64,000 nucleotides of DNA from Salivita marina (GTDB lineage: Bacteria > Pseudomonadota > Gammaproteobacteria > Pseudomonadales > Azotimanducaceae), in the NCBI GenBank assembly GCA_038144425.1, contig JAYQNS010000004.1, forward strand, positions 186,001 through 250,000, in the 5' to 3' direction. A program made the translations under genes and the position numbers. Of this stretch, positions 1 through 8,952 are shown in pieces. Each line of letters opens with the position of its first letter. Position 1 is the first letter of the stretch. Under the pieces are notes generated by a model. It made no database searches, was not told the origin of the DNA, and saw only the letters and a list, made by a program, of their open reading frames with translations.

Positions 1-1
1 G

Positions 2-793
2 GACGCCGCAGAGGCGGCCGTCGCCGCCGACCCTGCGATTAAGGCGATCTGGTGCGTACCGAAGTACAGCAACCCCACAGGGGTCAGCGTTTCGGAATCG
101 GTGACGGCGCGCCTTGCGGCCCTACCTAAGCGCGCCGGCCCGGGCTTCACCGTGCTCTGGGACAACGCCTACGCGGTGCACGATCTTACGGAGGCGCCCG
201 CGCCCCTGCCCTCCCTCTGGGCGGCGGCGGAGCGGGAAGGCACCCTCGAAGCCATGGCCCTCTTTGCGTCCACCTCGAAAATGAGCTGGGCGGGCGGCGG
301 CGTAGCCTTCTTTGCCAGCGGCCCCCAAACCTTCGGGGCCTTCGCGAAGCACCTGTCTTTCCAGATCATTGGGCCCGATAAGGTGAACCAGCTGCGCCAC
401 GCGCGGCTCTTTCCCACCCTTGATGCGCTGAGGGCCCATATGGCCCAGCACCGCGCCTTGCTGGCGCCAAAATTCGATGCCGTACTCAAAGCCCTCGACG
501 AGGGCCTCGGCAACACGGGCCTCGCTCACTGGACCGTGCCCGAAGGGGGCTACTTCGTTTCCGTGGACGTGGTCCCTGGCACCGCTAAAGCGGTGGTCCA
601 GCTGGCGGCGGAAGCGGGCGTTAAGCTGACCCCCGCGGGCGCCACCCACCCTTATGGCCAAGACCCGCAGGACCAAACCCTGCGCCTTGCGCCCAGCTTC
701 CCGCCCCTCGCCGACGTTGAAGCGGCCATGGCGGTTTTTGTGAATTGCGTTCGCCTCGCCGGCGCGCGCCAGCGCTTAAAGGAACGCAACTAA
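2..793 (+). CDS. Aminotransferase, MocR/alanine-aminotransferase type (5' end outside window)
   Basis: C-terminal part of a fold-type I PLP aminotransferase; the reading frame is open from base 2, so the start lies upstream. Visible are a CVPKYSNPTG stretch (Asn-Pro of the PLP pocket), WDNAYAVHDL (Asp/Tyr contacting the cofactor) and STSKMSWAGGG, whose Lys should form the Schiff base. These fit the Aminotran_MocR family (PF12897) better than AspC. The amino donor and acceptor cannot be told from sequence. The stop directly abuts the GTG start of the helicase gene, so the two are probably co-transcribed. Confidence 0.85.
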   Translation, partial: DAAEAAVAADPAIKAIWCVPKYSNPTGVSVSESVTARLAALPKRAGPGFTVLWDNAYAVHDLTEAPAPLPSLWAAAEREGTLEAMALFASTSKMSWAGGGVAFFASGPQTFGAFAKHLSFQIIGPDKVNQLRHARLFPTLDALRAHMAQHRALLAPKFDAVLKALDEGLGNTGLAHWTVPEGGYFVSVDVVPGTAKAVVQLAAEAGVKLTPAGATHPYGQDPQDQTLRLAPSFPPLADVEAAMAVFVNCVRLAGARQRLKERN

Positions 794-2134
794 GTGACGG
801 AACCCGAAGAGATCCAAGAAACCCAAGACCTCCAAGAGACGCCCGAGGCGGAAGCGGCGAAGGAAGCCCCCGCACCGGTCCTATTTGAAGAATTCGGCCT
901 GCCGAGCCCACTCATGAAGGCCATCGAAGCCCTTGGCTTCACCGCCTGCACCCCGATCCAGGGGGAAACGCTCCCCCACGCTCTCTCCGACTACGACGTG
1001 GTGGGGCAGGCGCAAACGGGGACGGGGAAAACGGCTGCCTTCCTCATTTCCATCATCGCCCACCAGCTTGAGTTCCCCAAGGATCCGCTCCTGCCCCCGG
1101 GTACGCCGCGGGCCCTGATTGTGGCTCCGACCCGAGAGCTCGCCATGCAGATCGCCGACGACGCCGAGGGGCTCTGCCGCTTCTCCGGGTTGCGCGTACT
1201 GTCCGTGGTGGGGGGCATGGACTTCGAGCGCCAGCGGCGCATTCTCGAGGAGCGCCGCGTCGATATCCTCGTGGGCACCCCGGGGCGCCTCATCGACTTT
1301 ATTACCCGGGGCAAGCTGAACCTGCGCCAGGTGGAACAGCTGGTATTGGACGAAGCGGACCGCATGCTGTCCATGGGCTTTATCCCCGACGTGCGCCGTA
1401 TCGTGCGCCAAACCCCGCCGAAGGAGCGGCGCCAAACACTACTCTTTAGCGCCACCTTCAGCGAAACCATCCTGCGCCTGGCCAGCCAGTGGACCCTCGA
1501 CGCGGAGCAGGTGGTTATCGAGCCCGAATCCGTCGCCACGGACCGGGTGGAGCAGCGGATCTACCTGGTCGCCGAGGAAGACAAATTCGCCCTTCTCTAC
1601 AACCTCATGCAGGACCTTGAGCTTGAACGGGTCATTGTCTTCGCCAATCGCCGAGACAGCACGCGCCTGATTCAAACGCGTTTGGCCGCCTTAGGGGTGG
1701 ACTGCGAACTGCTGTCCGGAGAAGTGCCCCAGGCGAAGCGCTTGAAAACCCTAGAGCGCTTCAAAGACGGGCGCACCCGGGTGCTGGCCGCTACGGACGT
1801 GGCTGGGCGAGGCCTTCACGTGGACGGCATCAGCCACGTCATCAACTACGATCTCCCGGAAGATCCGGAGGATTACGTGCACCGCATTGGCCGCACGGGC
1901 CGGGCCGGCGCCACGGGGATTTCCATCAGCTTCCTCGGCGAATCGGATGCCTTCCTCCTGCCGGAAATCGAGACGCTCCTCGGAATGAAGCTCACCTCCC
2001 AGCAGCCCGAAGCCGACCTCCTCGTCGCACCCGAAGAAGCGCCGGGCGCGAAGCGCCTTCCCCGCACCCCGCGCAGTGGCGGTCGCTCTAGCGGCGGTCG
2101 CCAGGGCGGCCGCGGCGGCCCCCGCCGACGCTAG
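794..2134 (+). CDS. rhlB: ATP-dependent DEAD-box RNA helicase RhlB
   Basis: 446-residue DEAD-box RNA helicase. An acidic N-terminal tail (about 1-30) is followed by the Q motif CTPIQ (52-56), Walker A AQTGTGKT (73-80), APTRELA, GTPGRLID, DEAD (186-189), SAT (219-221) and the C-terminal RecA-like lobe ending in HRIGRTGRAG. The tail is Gly/Arg-rich (RSSGGRQGGRGG) and probably binds RNA. The wording of the motifs, including CTPIQ and EDYVHRIGRTGRAGATG, matches RhlB, the helicase of the RNA degradosome, more than RhlE or SrmB. The start is GTG, immediately after the previous stop. A degradosome role is inferred from the family. Confidence 0.9.
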   Translation: MTEPEEIQETQDLQETPEAEAAKEAPAPVLFEEFGLPSPLMKAIEALGFTACTPIQGETLPHALSDYDVVGQAQTGTGKTAAFLISIIAHQLEFPKDPLLPPGTPRALIVAPTRELAMQIADDAEGLCRFSGLRVLSVVGGMDFERQRRILEERRVDILVGTPGRLIDFITRGKLNLRQVEQLVLDEADRMLSMGFIPDVRRIVRQTPPKERRQTLLFSATFSETILRLASQWTLDAEQVVIEPESVATDRVEQRIYLVAEEDKFALLYNLMQDLELERVIVFANRRDSTRLIQTRLAALGVDCELLSGEVPQAKRLKTLERFKDGRTRVLAATDVAGRGLHVDGISHVINYDLPEDPEDYVHRIGRTGRAGATGISISFLGESDAFLLPEIETLLGMKLTSQQPEADLLVAPEEAPGAKRLPRTPRSGGRSSGGRQGGRGGPRRR

Positions 2135-2137
2135 GCT

Positions 2138-3100
2138 ATGAAGGCACAGGCCCTCGGGCATGCCCTCCTACTCCTCGCTCTTGGAGGACACAGCCCCGCG
2201 CAGGCGGCGGATCGGGCAAAGCCGCTGGACGCCGAGCTGAGCGCCCTGCGCCTCTCCGGGCCCGCCCGCATGGAGGAGCTCTCGGGGCTCGCGGTCAGCA
2301 GGACCTACCCGGGCATTGTTTGGGGCCATGGGGACAGCGGCCAGCCCCCCGTACTCTGGGCGCTGGATCTCGAGCGCGGGGCGCTCGCCTTTCCCCCCTA
2401 CCTTGCGAAGGAATTTGATGACGGCGCCAGCTGGCCGGGGCTGACCCTCGAGGGGGCCAGCAACATCGACTGGGAAGATCTCACCACCCTTAACGGCTGG
2501 CTCTACCTGGGGGAGTTCGGCAACAACGGCAACGCCCGCCGGGACCTGGGCCTCTGGGCGCTGCCCGAACCGAACCCCAGAGCAACGGAACGGCAGCGCC
2601 CCGCCTTCTTTCTACCCTTTCACTATCCTGAACAGCAGCGCTTTCCCGCCGAAGCCTGGGCGTTCGACGCCGAGGCGCTCTTTGCCGACCCTGAGCGCAA
2701 TGCTCTCTACCTCATCACCAAGCATCGGAAGGCAGGGGACGTGCGGCGCTTTATCCCCGGCGCCAAGCTCTATCGCATCCCCCTAGACGGCACCCAAAGG
2801 GCGAGCACCGCCCTCACCCTCGTCGATCAGCATGAGGAAATGACGGCGGTAACCGCCGCGGAGCTTTCCCCCTCCGGTGCCTGGCTCGCCGTGCTGACCT
2901 ATCGAACCCTCTGGCTGTTCCCTCGCCCTCCAGCGGGGGAGCAGTGGCTTTCCGGCCCTGCCTACTCCCGACCCCTGCCCTTCCTTGAGACCCGGCAGGC
3001 CGAAGCTCTAAGCTGGCGGGACGACACCACGCTCCTATTAGGCAACGAAGAGGGCCGACTATGGACCGTTACACTGACGCTTCCCAAGACCGGCCCCTAG
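2138..3100 (+). CDS. Secreted beta-propeller-like protein of unknown function
   Basis: 320 residues with a Sec signal peptide (hydrophobic run, cleavage near AQA-AD at about 24). The mature part has spaced GLAVSRTYPGIVWGHGDSG, LYLGEFGNN, LYLITKH and WLAVLTYRTLWLF segments. These short beta-rich blades suggest a propeller, as in phytase/SdiA-regulated-type periplasmic proteins. No catalytic signature is recognised. It starts 4 bases after rhlB and its 3' end overlaps the SIMPL gene by 40 bases, so all three probably share an mRNA. Function unknown. Confidence 0.65.
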   Translation: MKAQALGHALLLLALGGHSPAQAADRAKPLDAELSALRLSGPARMEELSGLAVSRTYPGIVWGHGDSGQPPVLWALDLERGALAFPPYLAKEFDDGASWPGLTLEGASNIDWEDLTTLNGWLYLGEFGNNGNARRDLGLWALPEPNPRATERQRPAFFLPFHYPEQQRFPAEAWAFDAEALFADPERNALYLITKHRKAGDVRRFIPGAKLYRIPLDGTQRASTALTLVDQHEEMTAVTAAELSPSGAWLAVLTYRTLWLFPRPPAGEQWLSGPAYSRPLPFLETRQAEALSWRDDTTLLLGNEEGRLWTVTLTLPKTGP

Positions 3101-3825
3101 GGCTCGTCTTCTGGGCGCTTGTCGCCCTTCTGATACTGGCACCCTGGAGCCTAGCGCGCTCCGCCTGGGCCGCATCCGACGCCGGCACCCCGCAGGCCCC
3201 GGGTACGGTGGCAGCGGAGGGGGTAGCGCGCCTTGAGCGCGCGCCGGAGAAGGCCCACCTCGACCTGGCCATTTTGCGCAGCGCCCCGGAGGCGGAGGAC
3301 GCCCTCGGCGCCGCGCACGCTGCCCTCAGCACCCTCCAGGAGGCCCTCGCGGGCGCCGCTATTCCCCACCAATTCTTCACCCGGGGCACCGCCGTGACGC
3401 CCCAGTATCGCTACGTGCAGAACGGCCCCCGGGCCCTCACCCATTACGAAGCGCGCCTCGAGCTTGAAATCACCACGGAAGCGCTCGATGCCCTCGGCAC
3501 CCTGCTCACGGTAGCCAACGGCGCCGGTGCAGACACGGTAACGGGCCTTCGCTACGCCCTCGCCGATCCCCTTAGCCACCGCCTCGAGGCCCTGGCGCTG
3601 GCCACTAAGCGCGCCCGGGCCACGGCCCAAACCCTCGCCGCGGCGGCCGATCATCGTCTGGGGGCGCTCCTTCATATAGAAGCGGATCGGGAAGGGGGTC
3701 GGCCCACCTTTCCCCAGCCCATGATGATGCGCGCCACCGCAGAAATGGATGCGGGGCCTTCCCTGGCCCCCCCGCCCCTCACGGTGGAAGCGCGGGTGCA
3801 GGTTCGCTACGCGCTGCAGCCATGA
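3061..3825 (+). CDS. SIMPL-domain (DUF541) periplasmic protein
   Basis: 254 residues. A short polar lead is followed by one hydrophobic segment (about 15-37) acting as signal peptide or anchor, then a SIMPL/DUF541 domain beginning at VAAEGVARLERAPEKAHLD. Proteins of this family are small periplasmic or outer-surface proteins with no agreed activity. The ATG lies inside the previous gene (40-base overlap) and no better downstream start precedes the hydrophobic segment, so I keep it. The stop overlaps the next start as ATGA, indicating translational coupling to the nitrilase-family gene. Confidence 0.8.
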   Translation: MDRYTDASQDRPLGLVFWALVALLILAPWSLARSAWAASDAGTPQAPGTVAAEGVARLERAPEKAHLDLAILRSAPEAEDALGAAHAALSTLQEALAGAAIPHQFFTRGTAVTPQYRYVQNGPRALTHYEARLELEITTEALDALGTLLTVANGAGADTVTGLRYALADPLSHRLEALALATKRARATAQTLAAAADHRLGALLHIEADREGGRPTFPQPMMMRATAEMDAGPSLAPPPLTVEARVQVRYALQP

Positions 3826-4679
3826 GGGGCTGGACCGTCGGCCTTGCGCAGCTCCAAAGCACGGCGGACGTCGCAGCCAATCTCACTCAGGCCGAGACCT
3901 TGATCCGTCAAGGGGCTGCCGCCGGGGCCGAGGCGCTATTTCTTCCCGAGGGGTTTGCTTACCTGGGGCCTTTAGCTGGACGGCTGGCCATCGCCGAAGC
4001 CCTGCCATCCGTCGGCTCCCGGGCCCCCGCAGGCCCCCTCCTTACCTGGGCCCAGCAGCTCGCTCAAAGCCTTAAGGTCGAGCTGTTCCTTGGCGGCTTC
4101 CCAGAAGCCCTGGATAGCGCCCGCACTTATAACACAGCCCTACACCTCGGTCGGGACGGGCGGCTTAAGGCCGCCTATCGCAAGCTCCATCTCTTTTCCG
4201 TGGACCTACCCGACGGCACACGGCTCGATGAGGGCGAAAATACGGGCGCGGGGGAACAGCTGGTGCTGACGGAGAGCGAAGGCTTCACCGTGGGCCTCGC
4301 CATTTGCTACGACCTGCGCTTTCCCCTGCTTTTTGAACGCCAGCGCATGAACGGCGCCACCGTGCTGACGGTCCCTTCGGCCTTTACGGAACCCACCGGG
4401 CGGGCCCACTGGCACGCGCTGCTGCGCGCTCGCGCCATAGAACAGCAATGCTGGCTCCTTGCCGCCGCCCAGTGCGGCGACCACGGGGACGGCCGCCGCT
4501 CCTATGGCCATAGCCTGGTGCTCGACCCCTGGGGCCGCGTGGTGCTGGACCTCGGAGAAGCCCCTGCCGTCGGCCTCGCCACGCTCACGGAAAGCGCCCT
4601 CTCCCGGGCCCGGGATGCCCTCCCCGCCCTTACCCACCGACGCCCCCTAAGTGCTTTACCTTGTGGAGGATCCTGTTAA
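3822..4679 (+). CDS. Carbon-nitrogen hydrolase (Nit/omega-amidase branch of the nitrilase superfamily)
   Basis: 285-residue amidohydrolase of the nitrilase superfamily. The catalytic triad is readable: Glu43 in LPEGFAYLG, Lys121 in YRKLHLF and Cys162 in AICYDLRFP. Length and motif spacing fit the Nit1/Nit2 branch, which hydrolyses deaminated glutathione or omega-amides; the substrate cannot be fixed from sequence. The ATG overlaps the preceding stop by four bases. It is the last gene before the composition changes near 4800. Confidence 0.85.
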   Translation: MRGWTVGLAQLQSTADVAANLTQAETLIRQGAAAGAEALFLPEGFAYLGPLAGRLAIAEALPSVGSRAPAGPLLTWAQQLAQSLKVELFLGGFPEALDSARTYNTALHLGRDGRLKAAYRKLHLFSVDLPDGTRLDEGENTGAGEQLVLTESEGFTVGLAICYDLRFPLLFERQRMNGATVLTVPSAFTEPTGRAHWHALLRARAIEQQCWLLAAAQCGDHGDGRRSYGHSLVLDPWGRVVLDLGEAPAVGLATLTESALSRARDALPALTHRRPLSALPCGGSC

Positions 4680-4904
4680 GCGTGCTTCGAGGGAGTTTCA
4701 GCGAACGAGCAGCATGGCGGGCTTGATGGCCTATCGCCGCGCGGAAGCGCCCTGGCGACCCGGAGGGACAACCGGATCAGCACTACCCGAGAATAGAATA
4801 GGTGCCCCTGGGTTACTGTAAATTACTGAAATCTTTCGCCGCATTAGGTGAAAGGAAGTTGCGAGGGGCCGGGACGCCTCAATAGCGACTTGAGAAACGC
4901 TGAG
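4680..4904. other. Intergenic junction with partial copy of a TonB-receptor leader
   Basis: No gene is supported here. Bases about 4711-4800 resemble the leader in front of the TonB receptor (9163-9262): both contain GGCTTGATG, GAGGGAC and then the identical 16-mer at 4779-4794. Downstream of about 4800 the sequence becomes more AT-rich and leads into the 3' end of the sensor kinase on the minus strand. No intrinsic terminator is evident. Confidence 0.5.
4779..4794 (+). repeat. 16-bp direct repeat, left copy (AGCACTACCCGAGAAT)
   Basis: Exact match to 9243-9258 in the same orientation. It sits at the edge of the AT-richer block and is the best-conserved core of a longer imperfect repeat of about 90 bp. 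The right copy is the 5' leader of a TonB receptor gene, so this may be a leftover leader rather than a target-site duplication. Confidence 0.75.
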
Positions 4905-6257
4905 CTATGGATGGAGTAGGGGTAGCGTGAAAACGACAGATAATCCCCCGCTTTCAATGTTAGTCGCAGATATCTTTCCGCCATGCAGGCGAACTGCACG
5001 ACTTGCGATCGCCAGACCAATCCCGCCACTACCGGAGCGCGTCTCCCGGCCATCCGCGATTCTATAAAAAGGCTCAAATATTCCGCTCAACAAATCTTCC
5101 GGTACCCCAGGGCCACGATCCGCTACGCGTATGACTACTTGTTCGTCACTGGCGTCCATTGAGATCGAAACACTGGTACCAGGCGGCGTTTTTTCAATAG
5201 CATTTCTTACAACGTTTTCGACGGCTCTATGAATGAGGTGACTGTCGAACATCCCAATCACATCTTGCTTTACGGCCAGTTCGGTTGCCTTGCCCTCTTG
5301 CTCCGCCTCAAGCGCGGCGTCATCAACAATGGTCTGAAGAAGATCAGCCAGATCCGTGAGATGCCTGTCGACTGACTCGACGGCTTCAAGACGAGAATAA
5401 TTTAGAATCTCTCCGATCAGCGTATCGAGACGTTCGAGCTCCGACTCCATACGGTCGAGATGCTTGCTGTCACTGGCGTCAGCATTCAGTCGTTGTAGCG
5501 AGAGCAGAGCCTGAAGCCGCGCCAGCGGAGATCGGAGTTCGTGGGAAACATCACGGAGTAAGCGATCACGCGAACCAAGTAGTCCCGCTACCTTCTCCGT
5601 CATTACATCAAAATCACGGGTCAGCTTCGCAATGTCGTCAGATCTTCCCTCAACCGCGGGGGACACCCGAACCTGCAGATCTCCCTCCGCTACCTTTCGA
5701 CCAGCAAGACGTAGCTGGTGGATTGGCTTGACGATAAATCGCGCCAGCCACATGGCTAAGAAAGCACTGATCACAAGTGCGAGCACGAGGAAAGTCTCCC
5801 TCACTCCACGTTTCATCACCCCCTTACCCAACGGAAAAAAGCCGACCATGCCGATGACCATATGGCCGGCGAGGCCTTCATATTCTACCGAGAGCCGATC
5901 GGAGATACCTCGAGCAGCCTCAATCGGGTCTCCCGGCGTCGCCAAAAGTTCCGTAACCGCCTCTGGCAGTGCTCTGTTGAGTAGATCGTGGCCAGATTGA
6001 TCAACAACGTAGATGGTGTAAACCGGCGCCAGTTCTAGATCAAAGGGCTTGATCAGCTCACGTACAGTCGCGTCGGGATTCAGACTGAGCTCCCGCCGGA
6101 TATCCCGCGCTACCAACCCTACAATTCGACCTGATAGCTGCTCCTCGCCGCTGTCATTAAACTGGAGCGGGAGACGAACCGCGACAATTGCGGTCAGCAG
6201 CGCGAGCGCAAACGCTCCCCAAGTGGAAAGAAAGATCCGCCAAAAGAAAGGTTTCAT
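4905..6257 (-). CDS. Sensor histidine kinase, CpxA-like
   Basis: 450-residue inner-membrane sensor kinase. TM1 is at about 8-30 and a periplasmic domain runs to about 150. TM2 is at 155-172, followed by HAMP (about 172-228) and HisKA with phospho-acceptor His239 in RDVSHELRSPLARL. The HATPase has an N box (ENVVRNAIEKTPPG), DRGPGV and GSGGIGLAI. The N-terminal FWRIFLSTWGAF resembles CpxA, the envelope-stress kinase. The ATG overlaps the regulator stop (ATGA), giving a regulator-kinase operon. Codons are more AT-rich than in flanking genes. The sensed signal is unknown. Confidence 0.88.
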   Translation of the reverse strand: MKPFFWRIFLSTWGAFALALLTAIVAVRLPLQFNDSGEEQLSGRIVGLVARDIRRELSLNPDATVRELIKPFDLELAPVYTIYVVDQSGHDLLNRALPEAVTELLATPGDPIEAARGISDRLSVEYEGLAGHMVIGMVGFFPLGKGVMKRGVRETFLVLALVISAFLAMWLARFIVKPIHQLRLAGRKVAEGDLQVRVSPAVEGRSDDIAKLTRDFDVMTEKVAGLLGSRDRLLRDVSHELRSPLARLQALLSLQRLNADASDSKHLDRMESELERLDTLIGEILNYSRLEAVESVDRHLTDLADLLQTIVDDAALEAEQEGKATELAVKQDVIGMFDSHLIHRAVENVVRNAIEKTPPGTSVSISMDASDEQVVIRVADRGPGVPEDLLSGIFEPFYRIADGRETRSGSGGIGLAIASRAVRLHGGKISATNIESGGLSVVFTLPLLHP

Positions 6258-6958
6258 GATTCAGTCACGTAGAGATAGCCTTTTCCCCTTATCGTTTTTA
6301 TGCGTTGTCGCCCGCTATACAGCAAACCAAGCTTTTTTCGAAGGTTTGCAATGTGCGCGTCAACGCTTCTGTCATAAGGCATGACCTCGCGCCCGAGCGC
6401 ATGGCGAGCAATCTGGTCTTTGTCCACCACCTTTCCTGCTGCTTGCGTGAGTGTTTCCAATACCAGGTACTCCGCACCTGTGAGAGGCACGATAGCGTTA
6501 TCTCGGTAGACAGACTGCGACCCAAACTCGATGCGTAGATCTCCAAGCGTTCTGCTATTCGCTGGCGTATCCGTGGATTGGAAACCTTGGGTCCTGCGCA
6601 GCACCGCACGAATTCGTGCCAGCAACTCTCTCAAATTGCATGGCTTAGGCAGGTAGTCATCGGCACCGATCTCCAGACCCAGTATGCGATCTATGTCATC
6701 GCCGCGGGCCGTTAGCATCAAAACTGGTGTCGACTGGGTTTGGCGAATCTCTTTCAGCACTTCGAAACCGTTGAGTTTCGGCAAACCCACATCCAAAATA
6801 ATCGCGTCGTAATCACTACCGATTGCGGCTACCGCACCACTCTCACCGTCATGACGCATATCAATGTCAAACTCGCCCTCGGCTTTCAGAAAGTCTGAGA
6901 CCATGAGGCAGAATTCTTGGTCGTCATCTGTGAGCAATACCCGTGCTGTTTTAGACAA
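6254..6958 (-). CDS. Response regulator, CpxR-like (OmpR/PhoB family)
   Basis: 234-residue response regulator. The receiver has acidic residues at 11-13, phospho-acceptor Asp56 in ILDVGLP, the MLTARGDDIDRILGLEIGAD block and Lys105. The C-terminal winged helix has LTGAEYLVLETL, DRSVDAHIANLRKKL and RGKGYLY. The receiver wording is close to CpxR. The start is probably TTG (minus-strand AGAGAG about eight bases upstream; an in-frame stop lies six codons before it). It is the first gene of the operon with the kinase. A CpxR-box-like tandem repeat lies about 240 bases upstream (7196-7216). Confidence 0.88.
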   Translation of the reverse strand: MSKTARVLLTDDDQEFCLMVSDFLKAEGEFDIDMRHDGESGAVAAIGSDYDAIILDVGLPKLNGFEVLKEIRQTQSTPVLMLTARGDDIDRILGLEIGADDYLPKPCNLRELLARIRAVLRRTQGFQSTDTPANSRTLGDLRIEFGSQSVYRDNAIVPLTGAEYLVLETLTQAAGKVVDKDQIARHALGREVMPYDRSVDAHIANLRKKLGLLYSGRQRIKTIRGKGYLYVTES

Positions 6959-7350
6959 TTGCAGAACTCTCTATGGTGAAAGCTTCTCGCTTACCCTTTG
7001 CTTGGGCGTACGCGCCTGGCGAAGTTCGAAGCAGCAGCAACCTCATGGTCCGTTCGCCTGACACGCGGTGCAGCAATCTGCGTCTCTGCTGACTGGCGAA
7101 CCCCAATTTTCGCATCGTCAGGTTTTCCCCAGACGTTTGCCCTAACGCTGATGCTAAATCTTGAAAGGCCTGCGGCAATACATCAGACATCAGTATTTAC
7201 ATTTCCTTACATTTCCCGACGTTCGCCCTGATCTTCTTAAAACCTCCGTTAATACACTGACTTTCACCCAAATACCTCTGTTTGGATACGCACGGCCGAC
7301 TTAACCCGTGATGATGACTGCCGCTAGTGAATCCCAGTTTAGGAACGACG
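6959..7350. promoter_or_regulatory. Divergent intergenic region between the two-component operon and the lipoprotein gene
   Basis: 392 bases without a convincing gene; short ORFs here do not look coding. The region must hold the promoters of both the leftward regulator-kinase operon and the rightward lipoprotein gene. The one clear element is the tandem repeat at 7197-7216. I could not assign convincing -35/-10 boxes. Confidence 0.6.
7196..7216 (-). promoter_or_regulatory. CpxR-box-like tandem site
   Basis: Plus strand shows TTACATTTCC twice in direct tandem (7197-7206, 7207-7216). On the minus strand 7210-7196 reads GTAAGGAAATGTAAA, which is GTAAG-N5-GTAAA, one base off the CpxR consensus GTAAA-N5-GTAAA. 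OmpR-family regulators bind tandem repeats with about 10-bp spacing. The position between the CpxR-like gene and the lipoprotein gene suggests control of both. Binding itself is inference. Confidence 0.5.
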
Positions 7351-8952
7351 ATGAACCACTTTCGAAAGTATTTCCTCGCTGTAACGCTGGCGAGCGTCAC
7401 CCTGGGGGGTTGCGGTAGCGGTACCGGTGGAGCTGTTGGAGCAGCCGCACCCCAGCCTGCTACACCCACCGTCAACGCCGGGAATGACCAAAGTGTTGTG
7501 GAAGATGACGTGGTCAGCCTCGTAGCTGCTGCCTCAGGGTTTAGCGGTAATTCGTTGATCACCTACAGCTGGCGCAGAATCCAAGGCCCTTACATGATTT
7601 TTAGCGACGCGAGCGTTGCTGATCCTCAGTTTGTAGCCCCGGATGCAGCCTCAGAACAGCAGGTGACCCTGGAGGTGAGCGCTAGCGATGGCGCAACCAC
7701 CGTCACCGACACTTTGGTGGTGACAATCGCGCCGGGGGACGAGTCATCGCTGACCAATGCCTTGTTTAATGGAAATTTATCCGGCGCGGACTACTGGGAT
7801 TCTGAGCCAAAGATCCTCTCCGCAGGCATGGGATTCGACAACATTATTGGAGTTAACGAGATCACTGAAGCAGCGGCACTAGAGGCCGGCGGGGCCTGGT
7901 ATGGATCGGTGGTGTGCACCAGCGGAAATCCTTCGGATGCCAATCGAACCAGCATGGCCACCGCAGATGGGGTGAGGAACGTTTCCAAGGGCCACGCAAA
8001 TTTCGACGATGGGTTGCCGATCGTATTCAGTTGGCCCGTTGCCACAGAAACGGTTGATGTCAGTGATTTTCAGTTCACGCTTAACACCGGTGAGGTTGTA
8101 TTTCCCAACGCGGTAACCCTGCTTCCCAATTGGGAATTGAACGAGCGCAATACCATCGTTGCCTTTGGCGCCTTCGGTAATAGAGGGAAGCCAACGGAAT
8201 CTGATGCCGTCTTTCCCGTCCGGCTCGATATTGTGGAAGACGCAACACCGCTGTTGCTGGTAGGGCCCAGCGGTCAAGAATTCAACTCAGTGGGTCTTAC
8301 ATGGAGTTCCCCTGACACCACCGGCTATGGCAGCGGGCCCGTACTGGTCGGTGCCAAGCTCAATGTCATCGAACCGTTCCCTCAGGGTGAAGGTGGCCTC
8401 CCGCTTCTTGAGCAAAACTCGGGGGCACTGCCGAATGATGAGGTCTCACTCTATGGAGAGGCTGCCAATTTTCGAGTTCGCGTGCTCACCACCGGTGGCT
8501 TCTCGCCAGATGGCATAACGGGCCTGCATCCCAACGATTTTGACGACTTTTTCCGCGTACATGCTCGTGGAGCAAACGGGGAAACAGTGCTCCTTGAGAG
8601 CGCAGGACAAGATTACATAGTTAATGGGGGCACGCTGCGGGTCCTAGGCCTATCGGATCTTGGGCAAGCGGTCGATGAGGAGAACGGCATCTTCTACGAC
8701 GACTGCTATTCGGAGGATCGCGACAACTACATCGACATCATTCTGAGTGGCGATCTGGATGCGGCCCGAAGTGTTACGCACATCGAGATCCCATCACTCG
8801 CAGGAGGCTATCAGGCCTTTTACAACCCAGGAGGCCCTGGACCAGAGCCCTTTGAGGGAGTCCGGTACACCGAGCCAGGTCCAGCTGATCTGGAACCGGT
8901 GATCATCGCCATCGACGATCCAATGCGGGTTTCAAGAGCGATACAGCAATAG
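7351..8952 (+). CDS. Large lipoprotein with N-terminal PKD/REJ-like domain, unknown function
   Basis: 533 residues from the ATG at 7351; TTTAGGAACG lies just upstream, which makes this start better than GTG 7327. A lipoprotein signal ends in a LGGC lipobox. Gly/Ser/Ala-rich spacer follows, then a PKD/REJ-like beta domain (about 35-125, with NAGNDQSVVEDD and TYSWRRIQGP). The remaining 400 residues belong to no family I recognise; they are beta-rich, acidic and lack an enzyme motif. It is presumably exported to the cell envelope. It is divergent from the CpxRA-like operon, shares its AT-richer composition, and may be its main target. Confidence 0.65.
   Translation: MNHFRKYFLAVTLASVTLGGCGSGTGGAVGAAAPQPATPTVNAGNDQSVVEDDVVSLVAAASGFSGNSLITYSWRRIQGPYMIFSDASVADPQFVAPDAASEQQVTLEVSASDGATTVTDTLVVTIAPGDESSLTNALFNGNLSGADYWDSEPKILSAGMGFDNIIGVNEITEAAALEAGGAWYGSVVCTSGNPSDANRTSMATADGVRNVSKGHANFDDGLPIVFSWPVATETVDVSDFQFTLNTGEVVFPNAVTLLPNWELNERNTIVAFGAFGNRGKPTESDAVFPVRLDIVEDATPLLLVGPSGQEFNSVGLTWSSPDTTGYGSGPVLVGAKLNVIEPFPQGEGGLPLLEQNSGALPNDEVSLYGEAANFRVRVLTTGGFSPDGITGLHPNDFDDFFRVHARGANGETVLLESAGQDYIVNGGTLRVLGLSDLGQAVDEENGIFYDDCYSEDRDNYIDIILSGDLDAARSVTHIEIPSLAGGYQAFYNPGGPGPEPFEGVRYTEPGPADLEPVIIAIDDPMRVSRAIQQ

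Noticed and set aside
122..676. Long minus-strand ORF opposite the aminotransferase
   Set aside because: Arg/Gly-rich shadow of a clearly homologous plus-strand gene; typical of GC-rich antisense frames.
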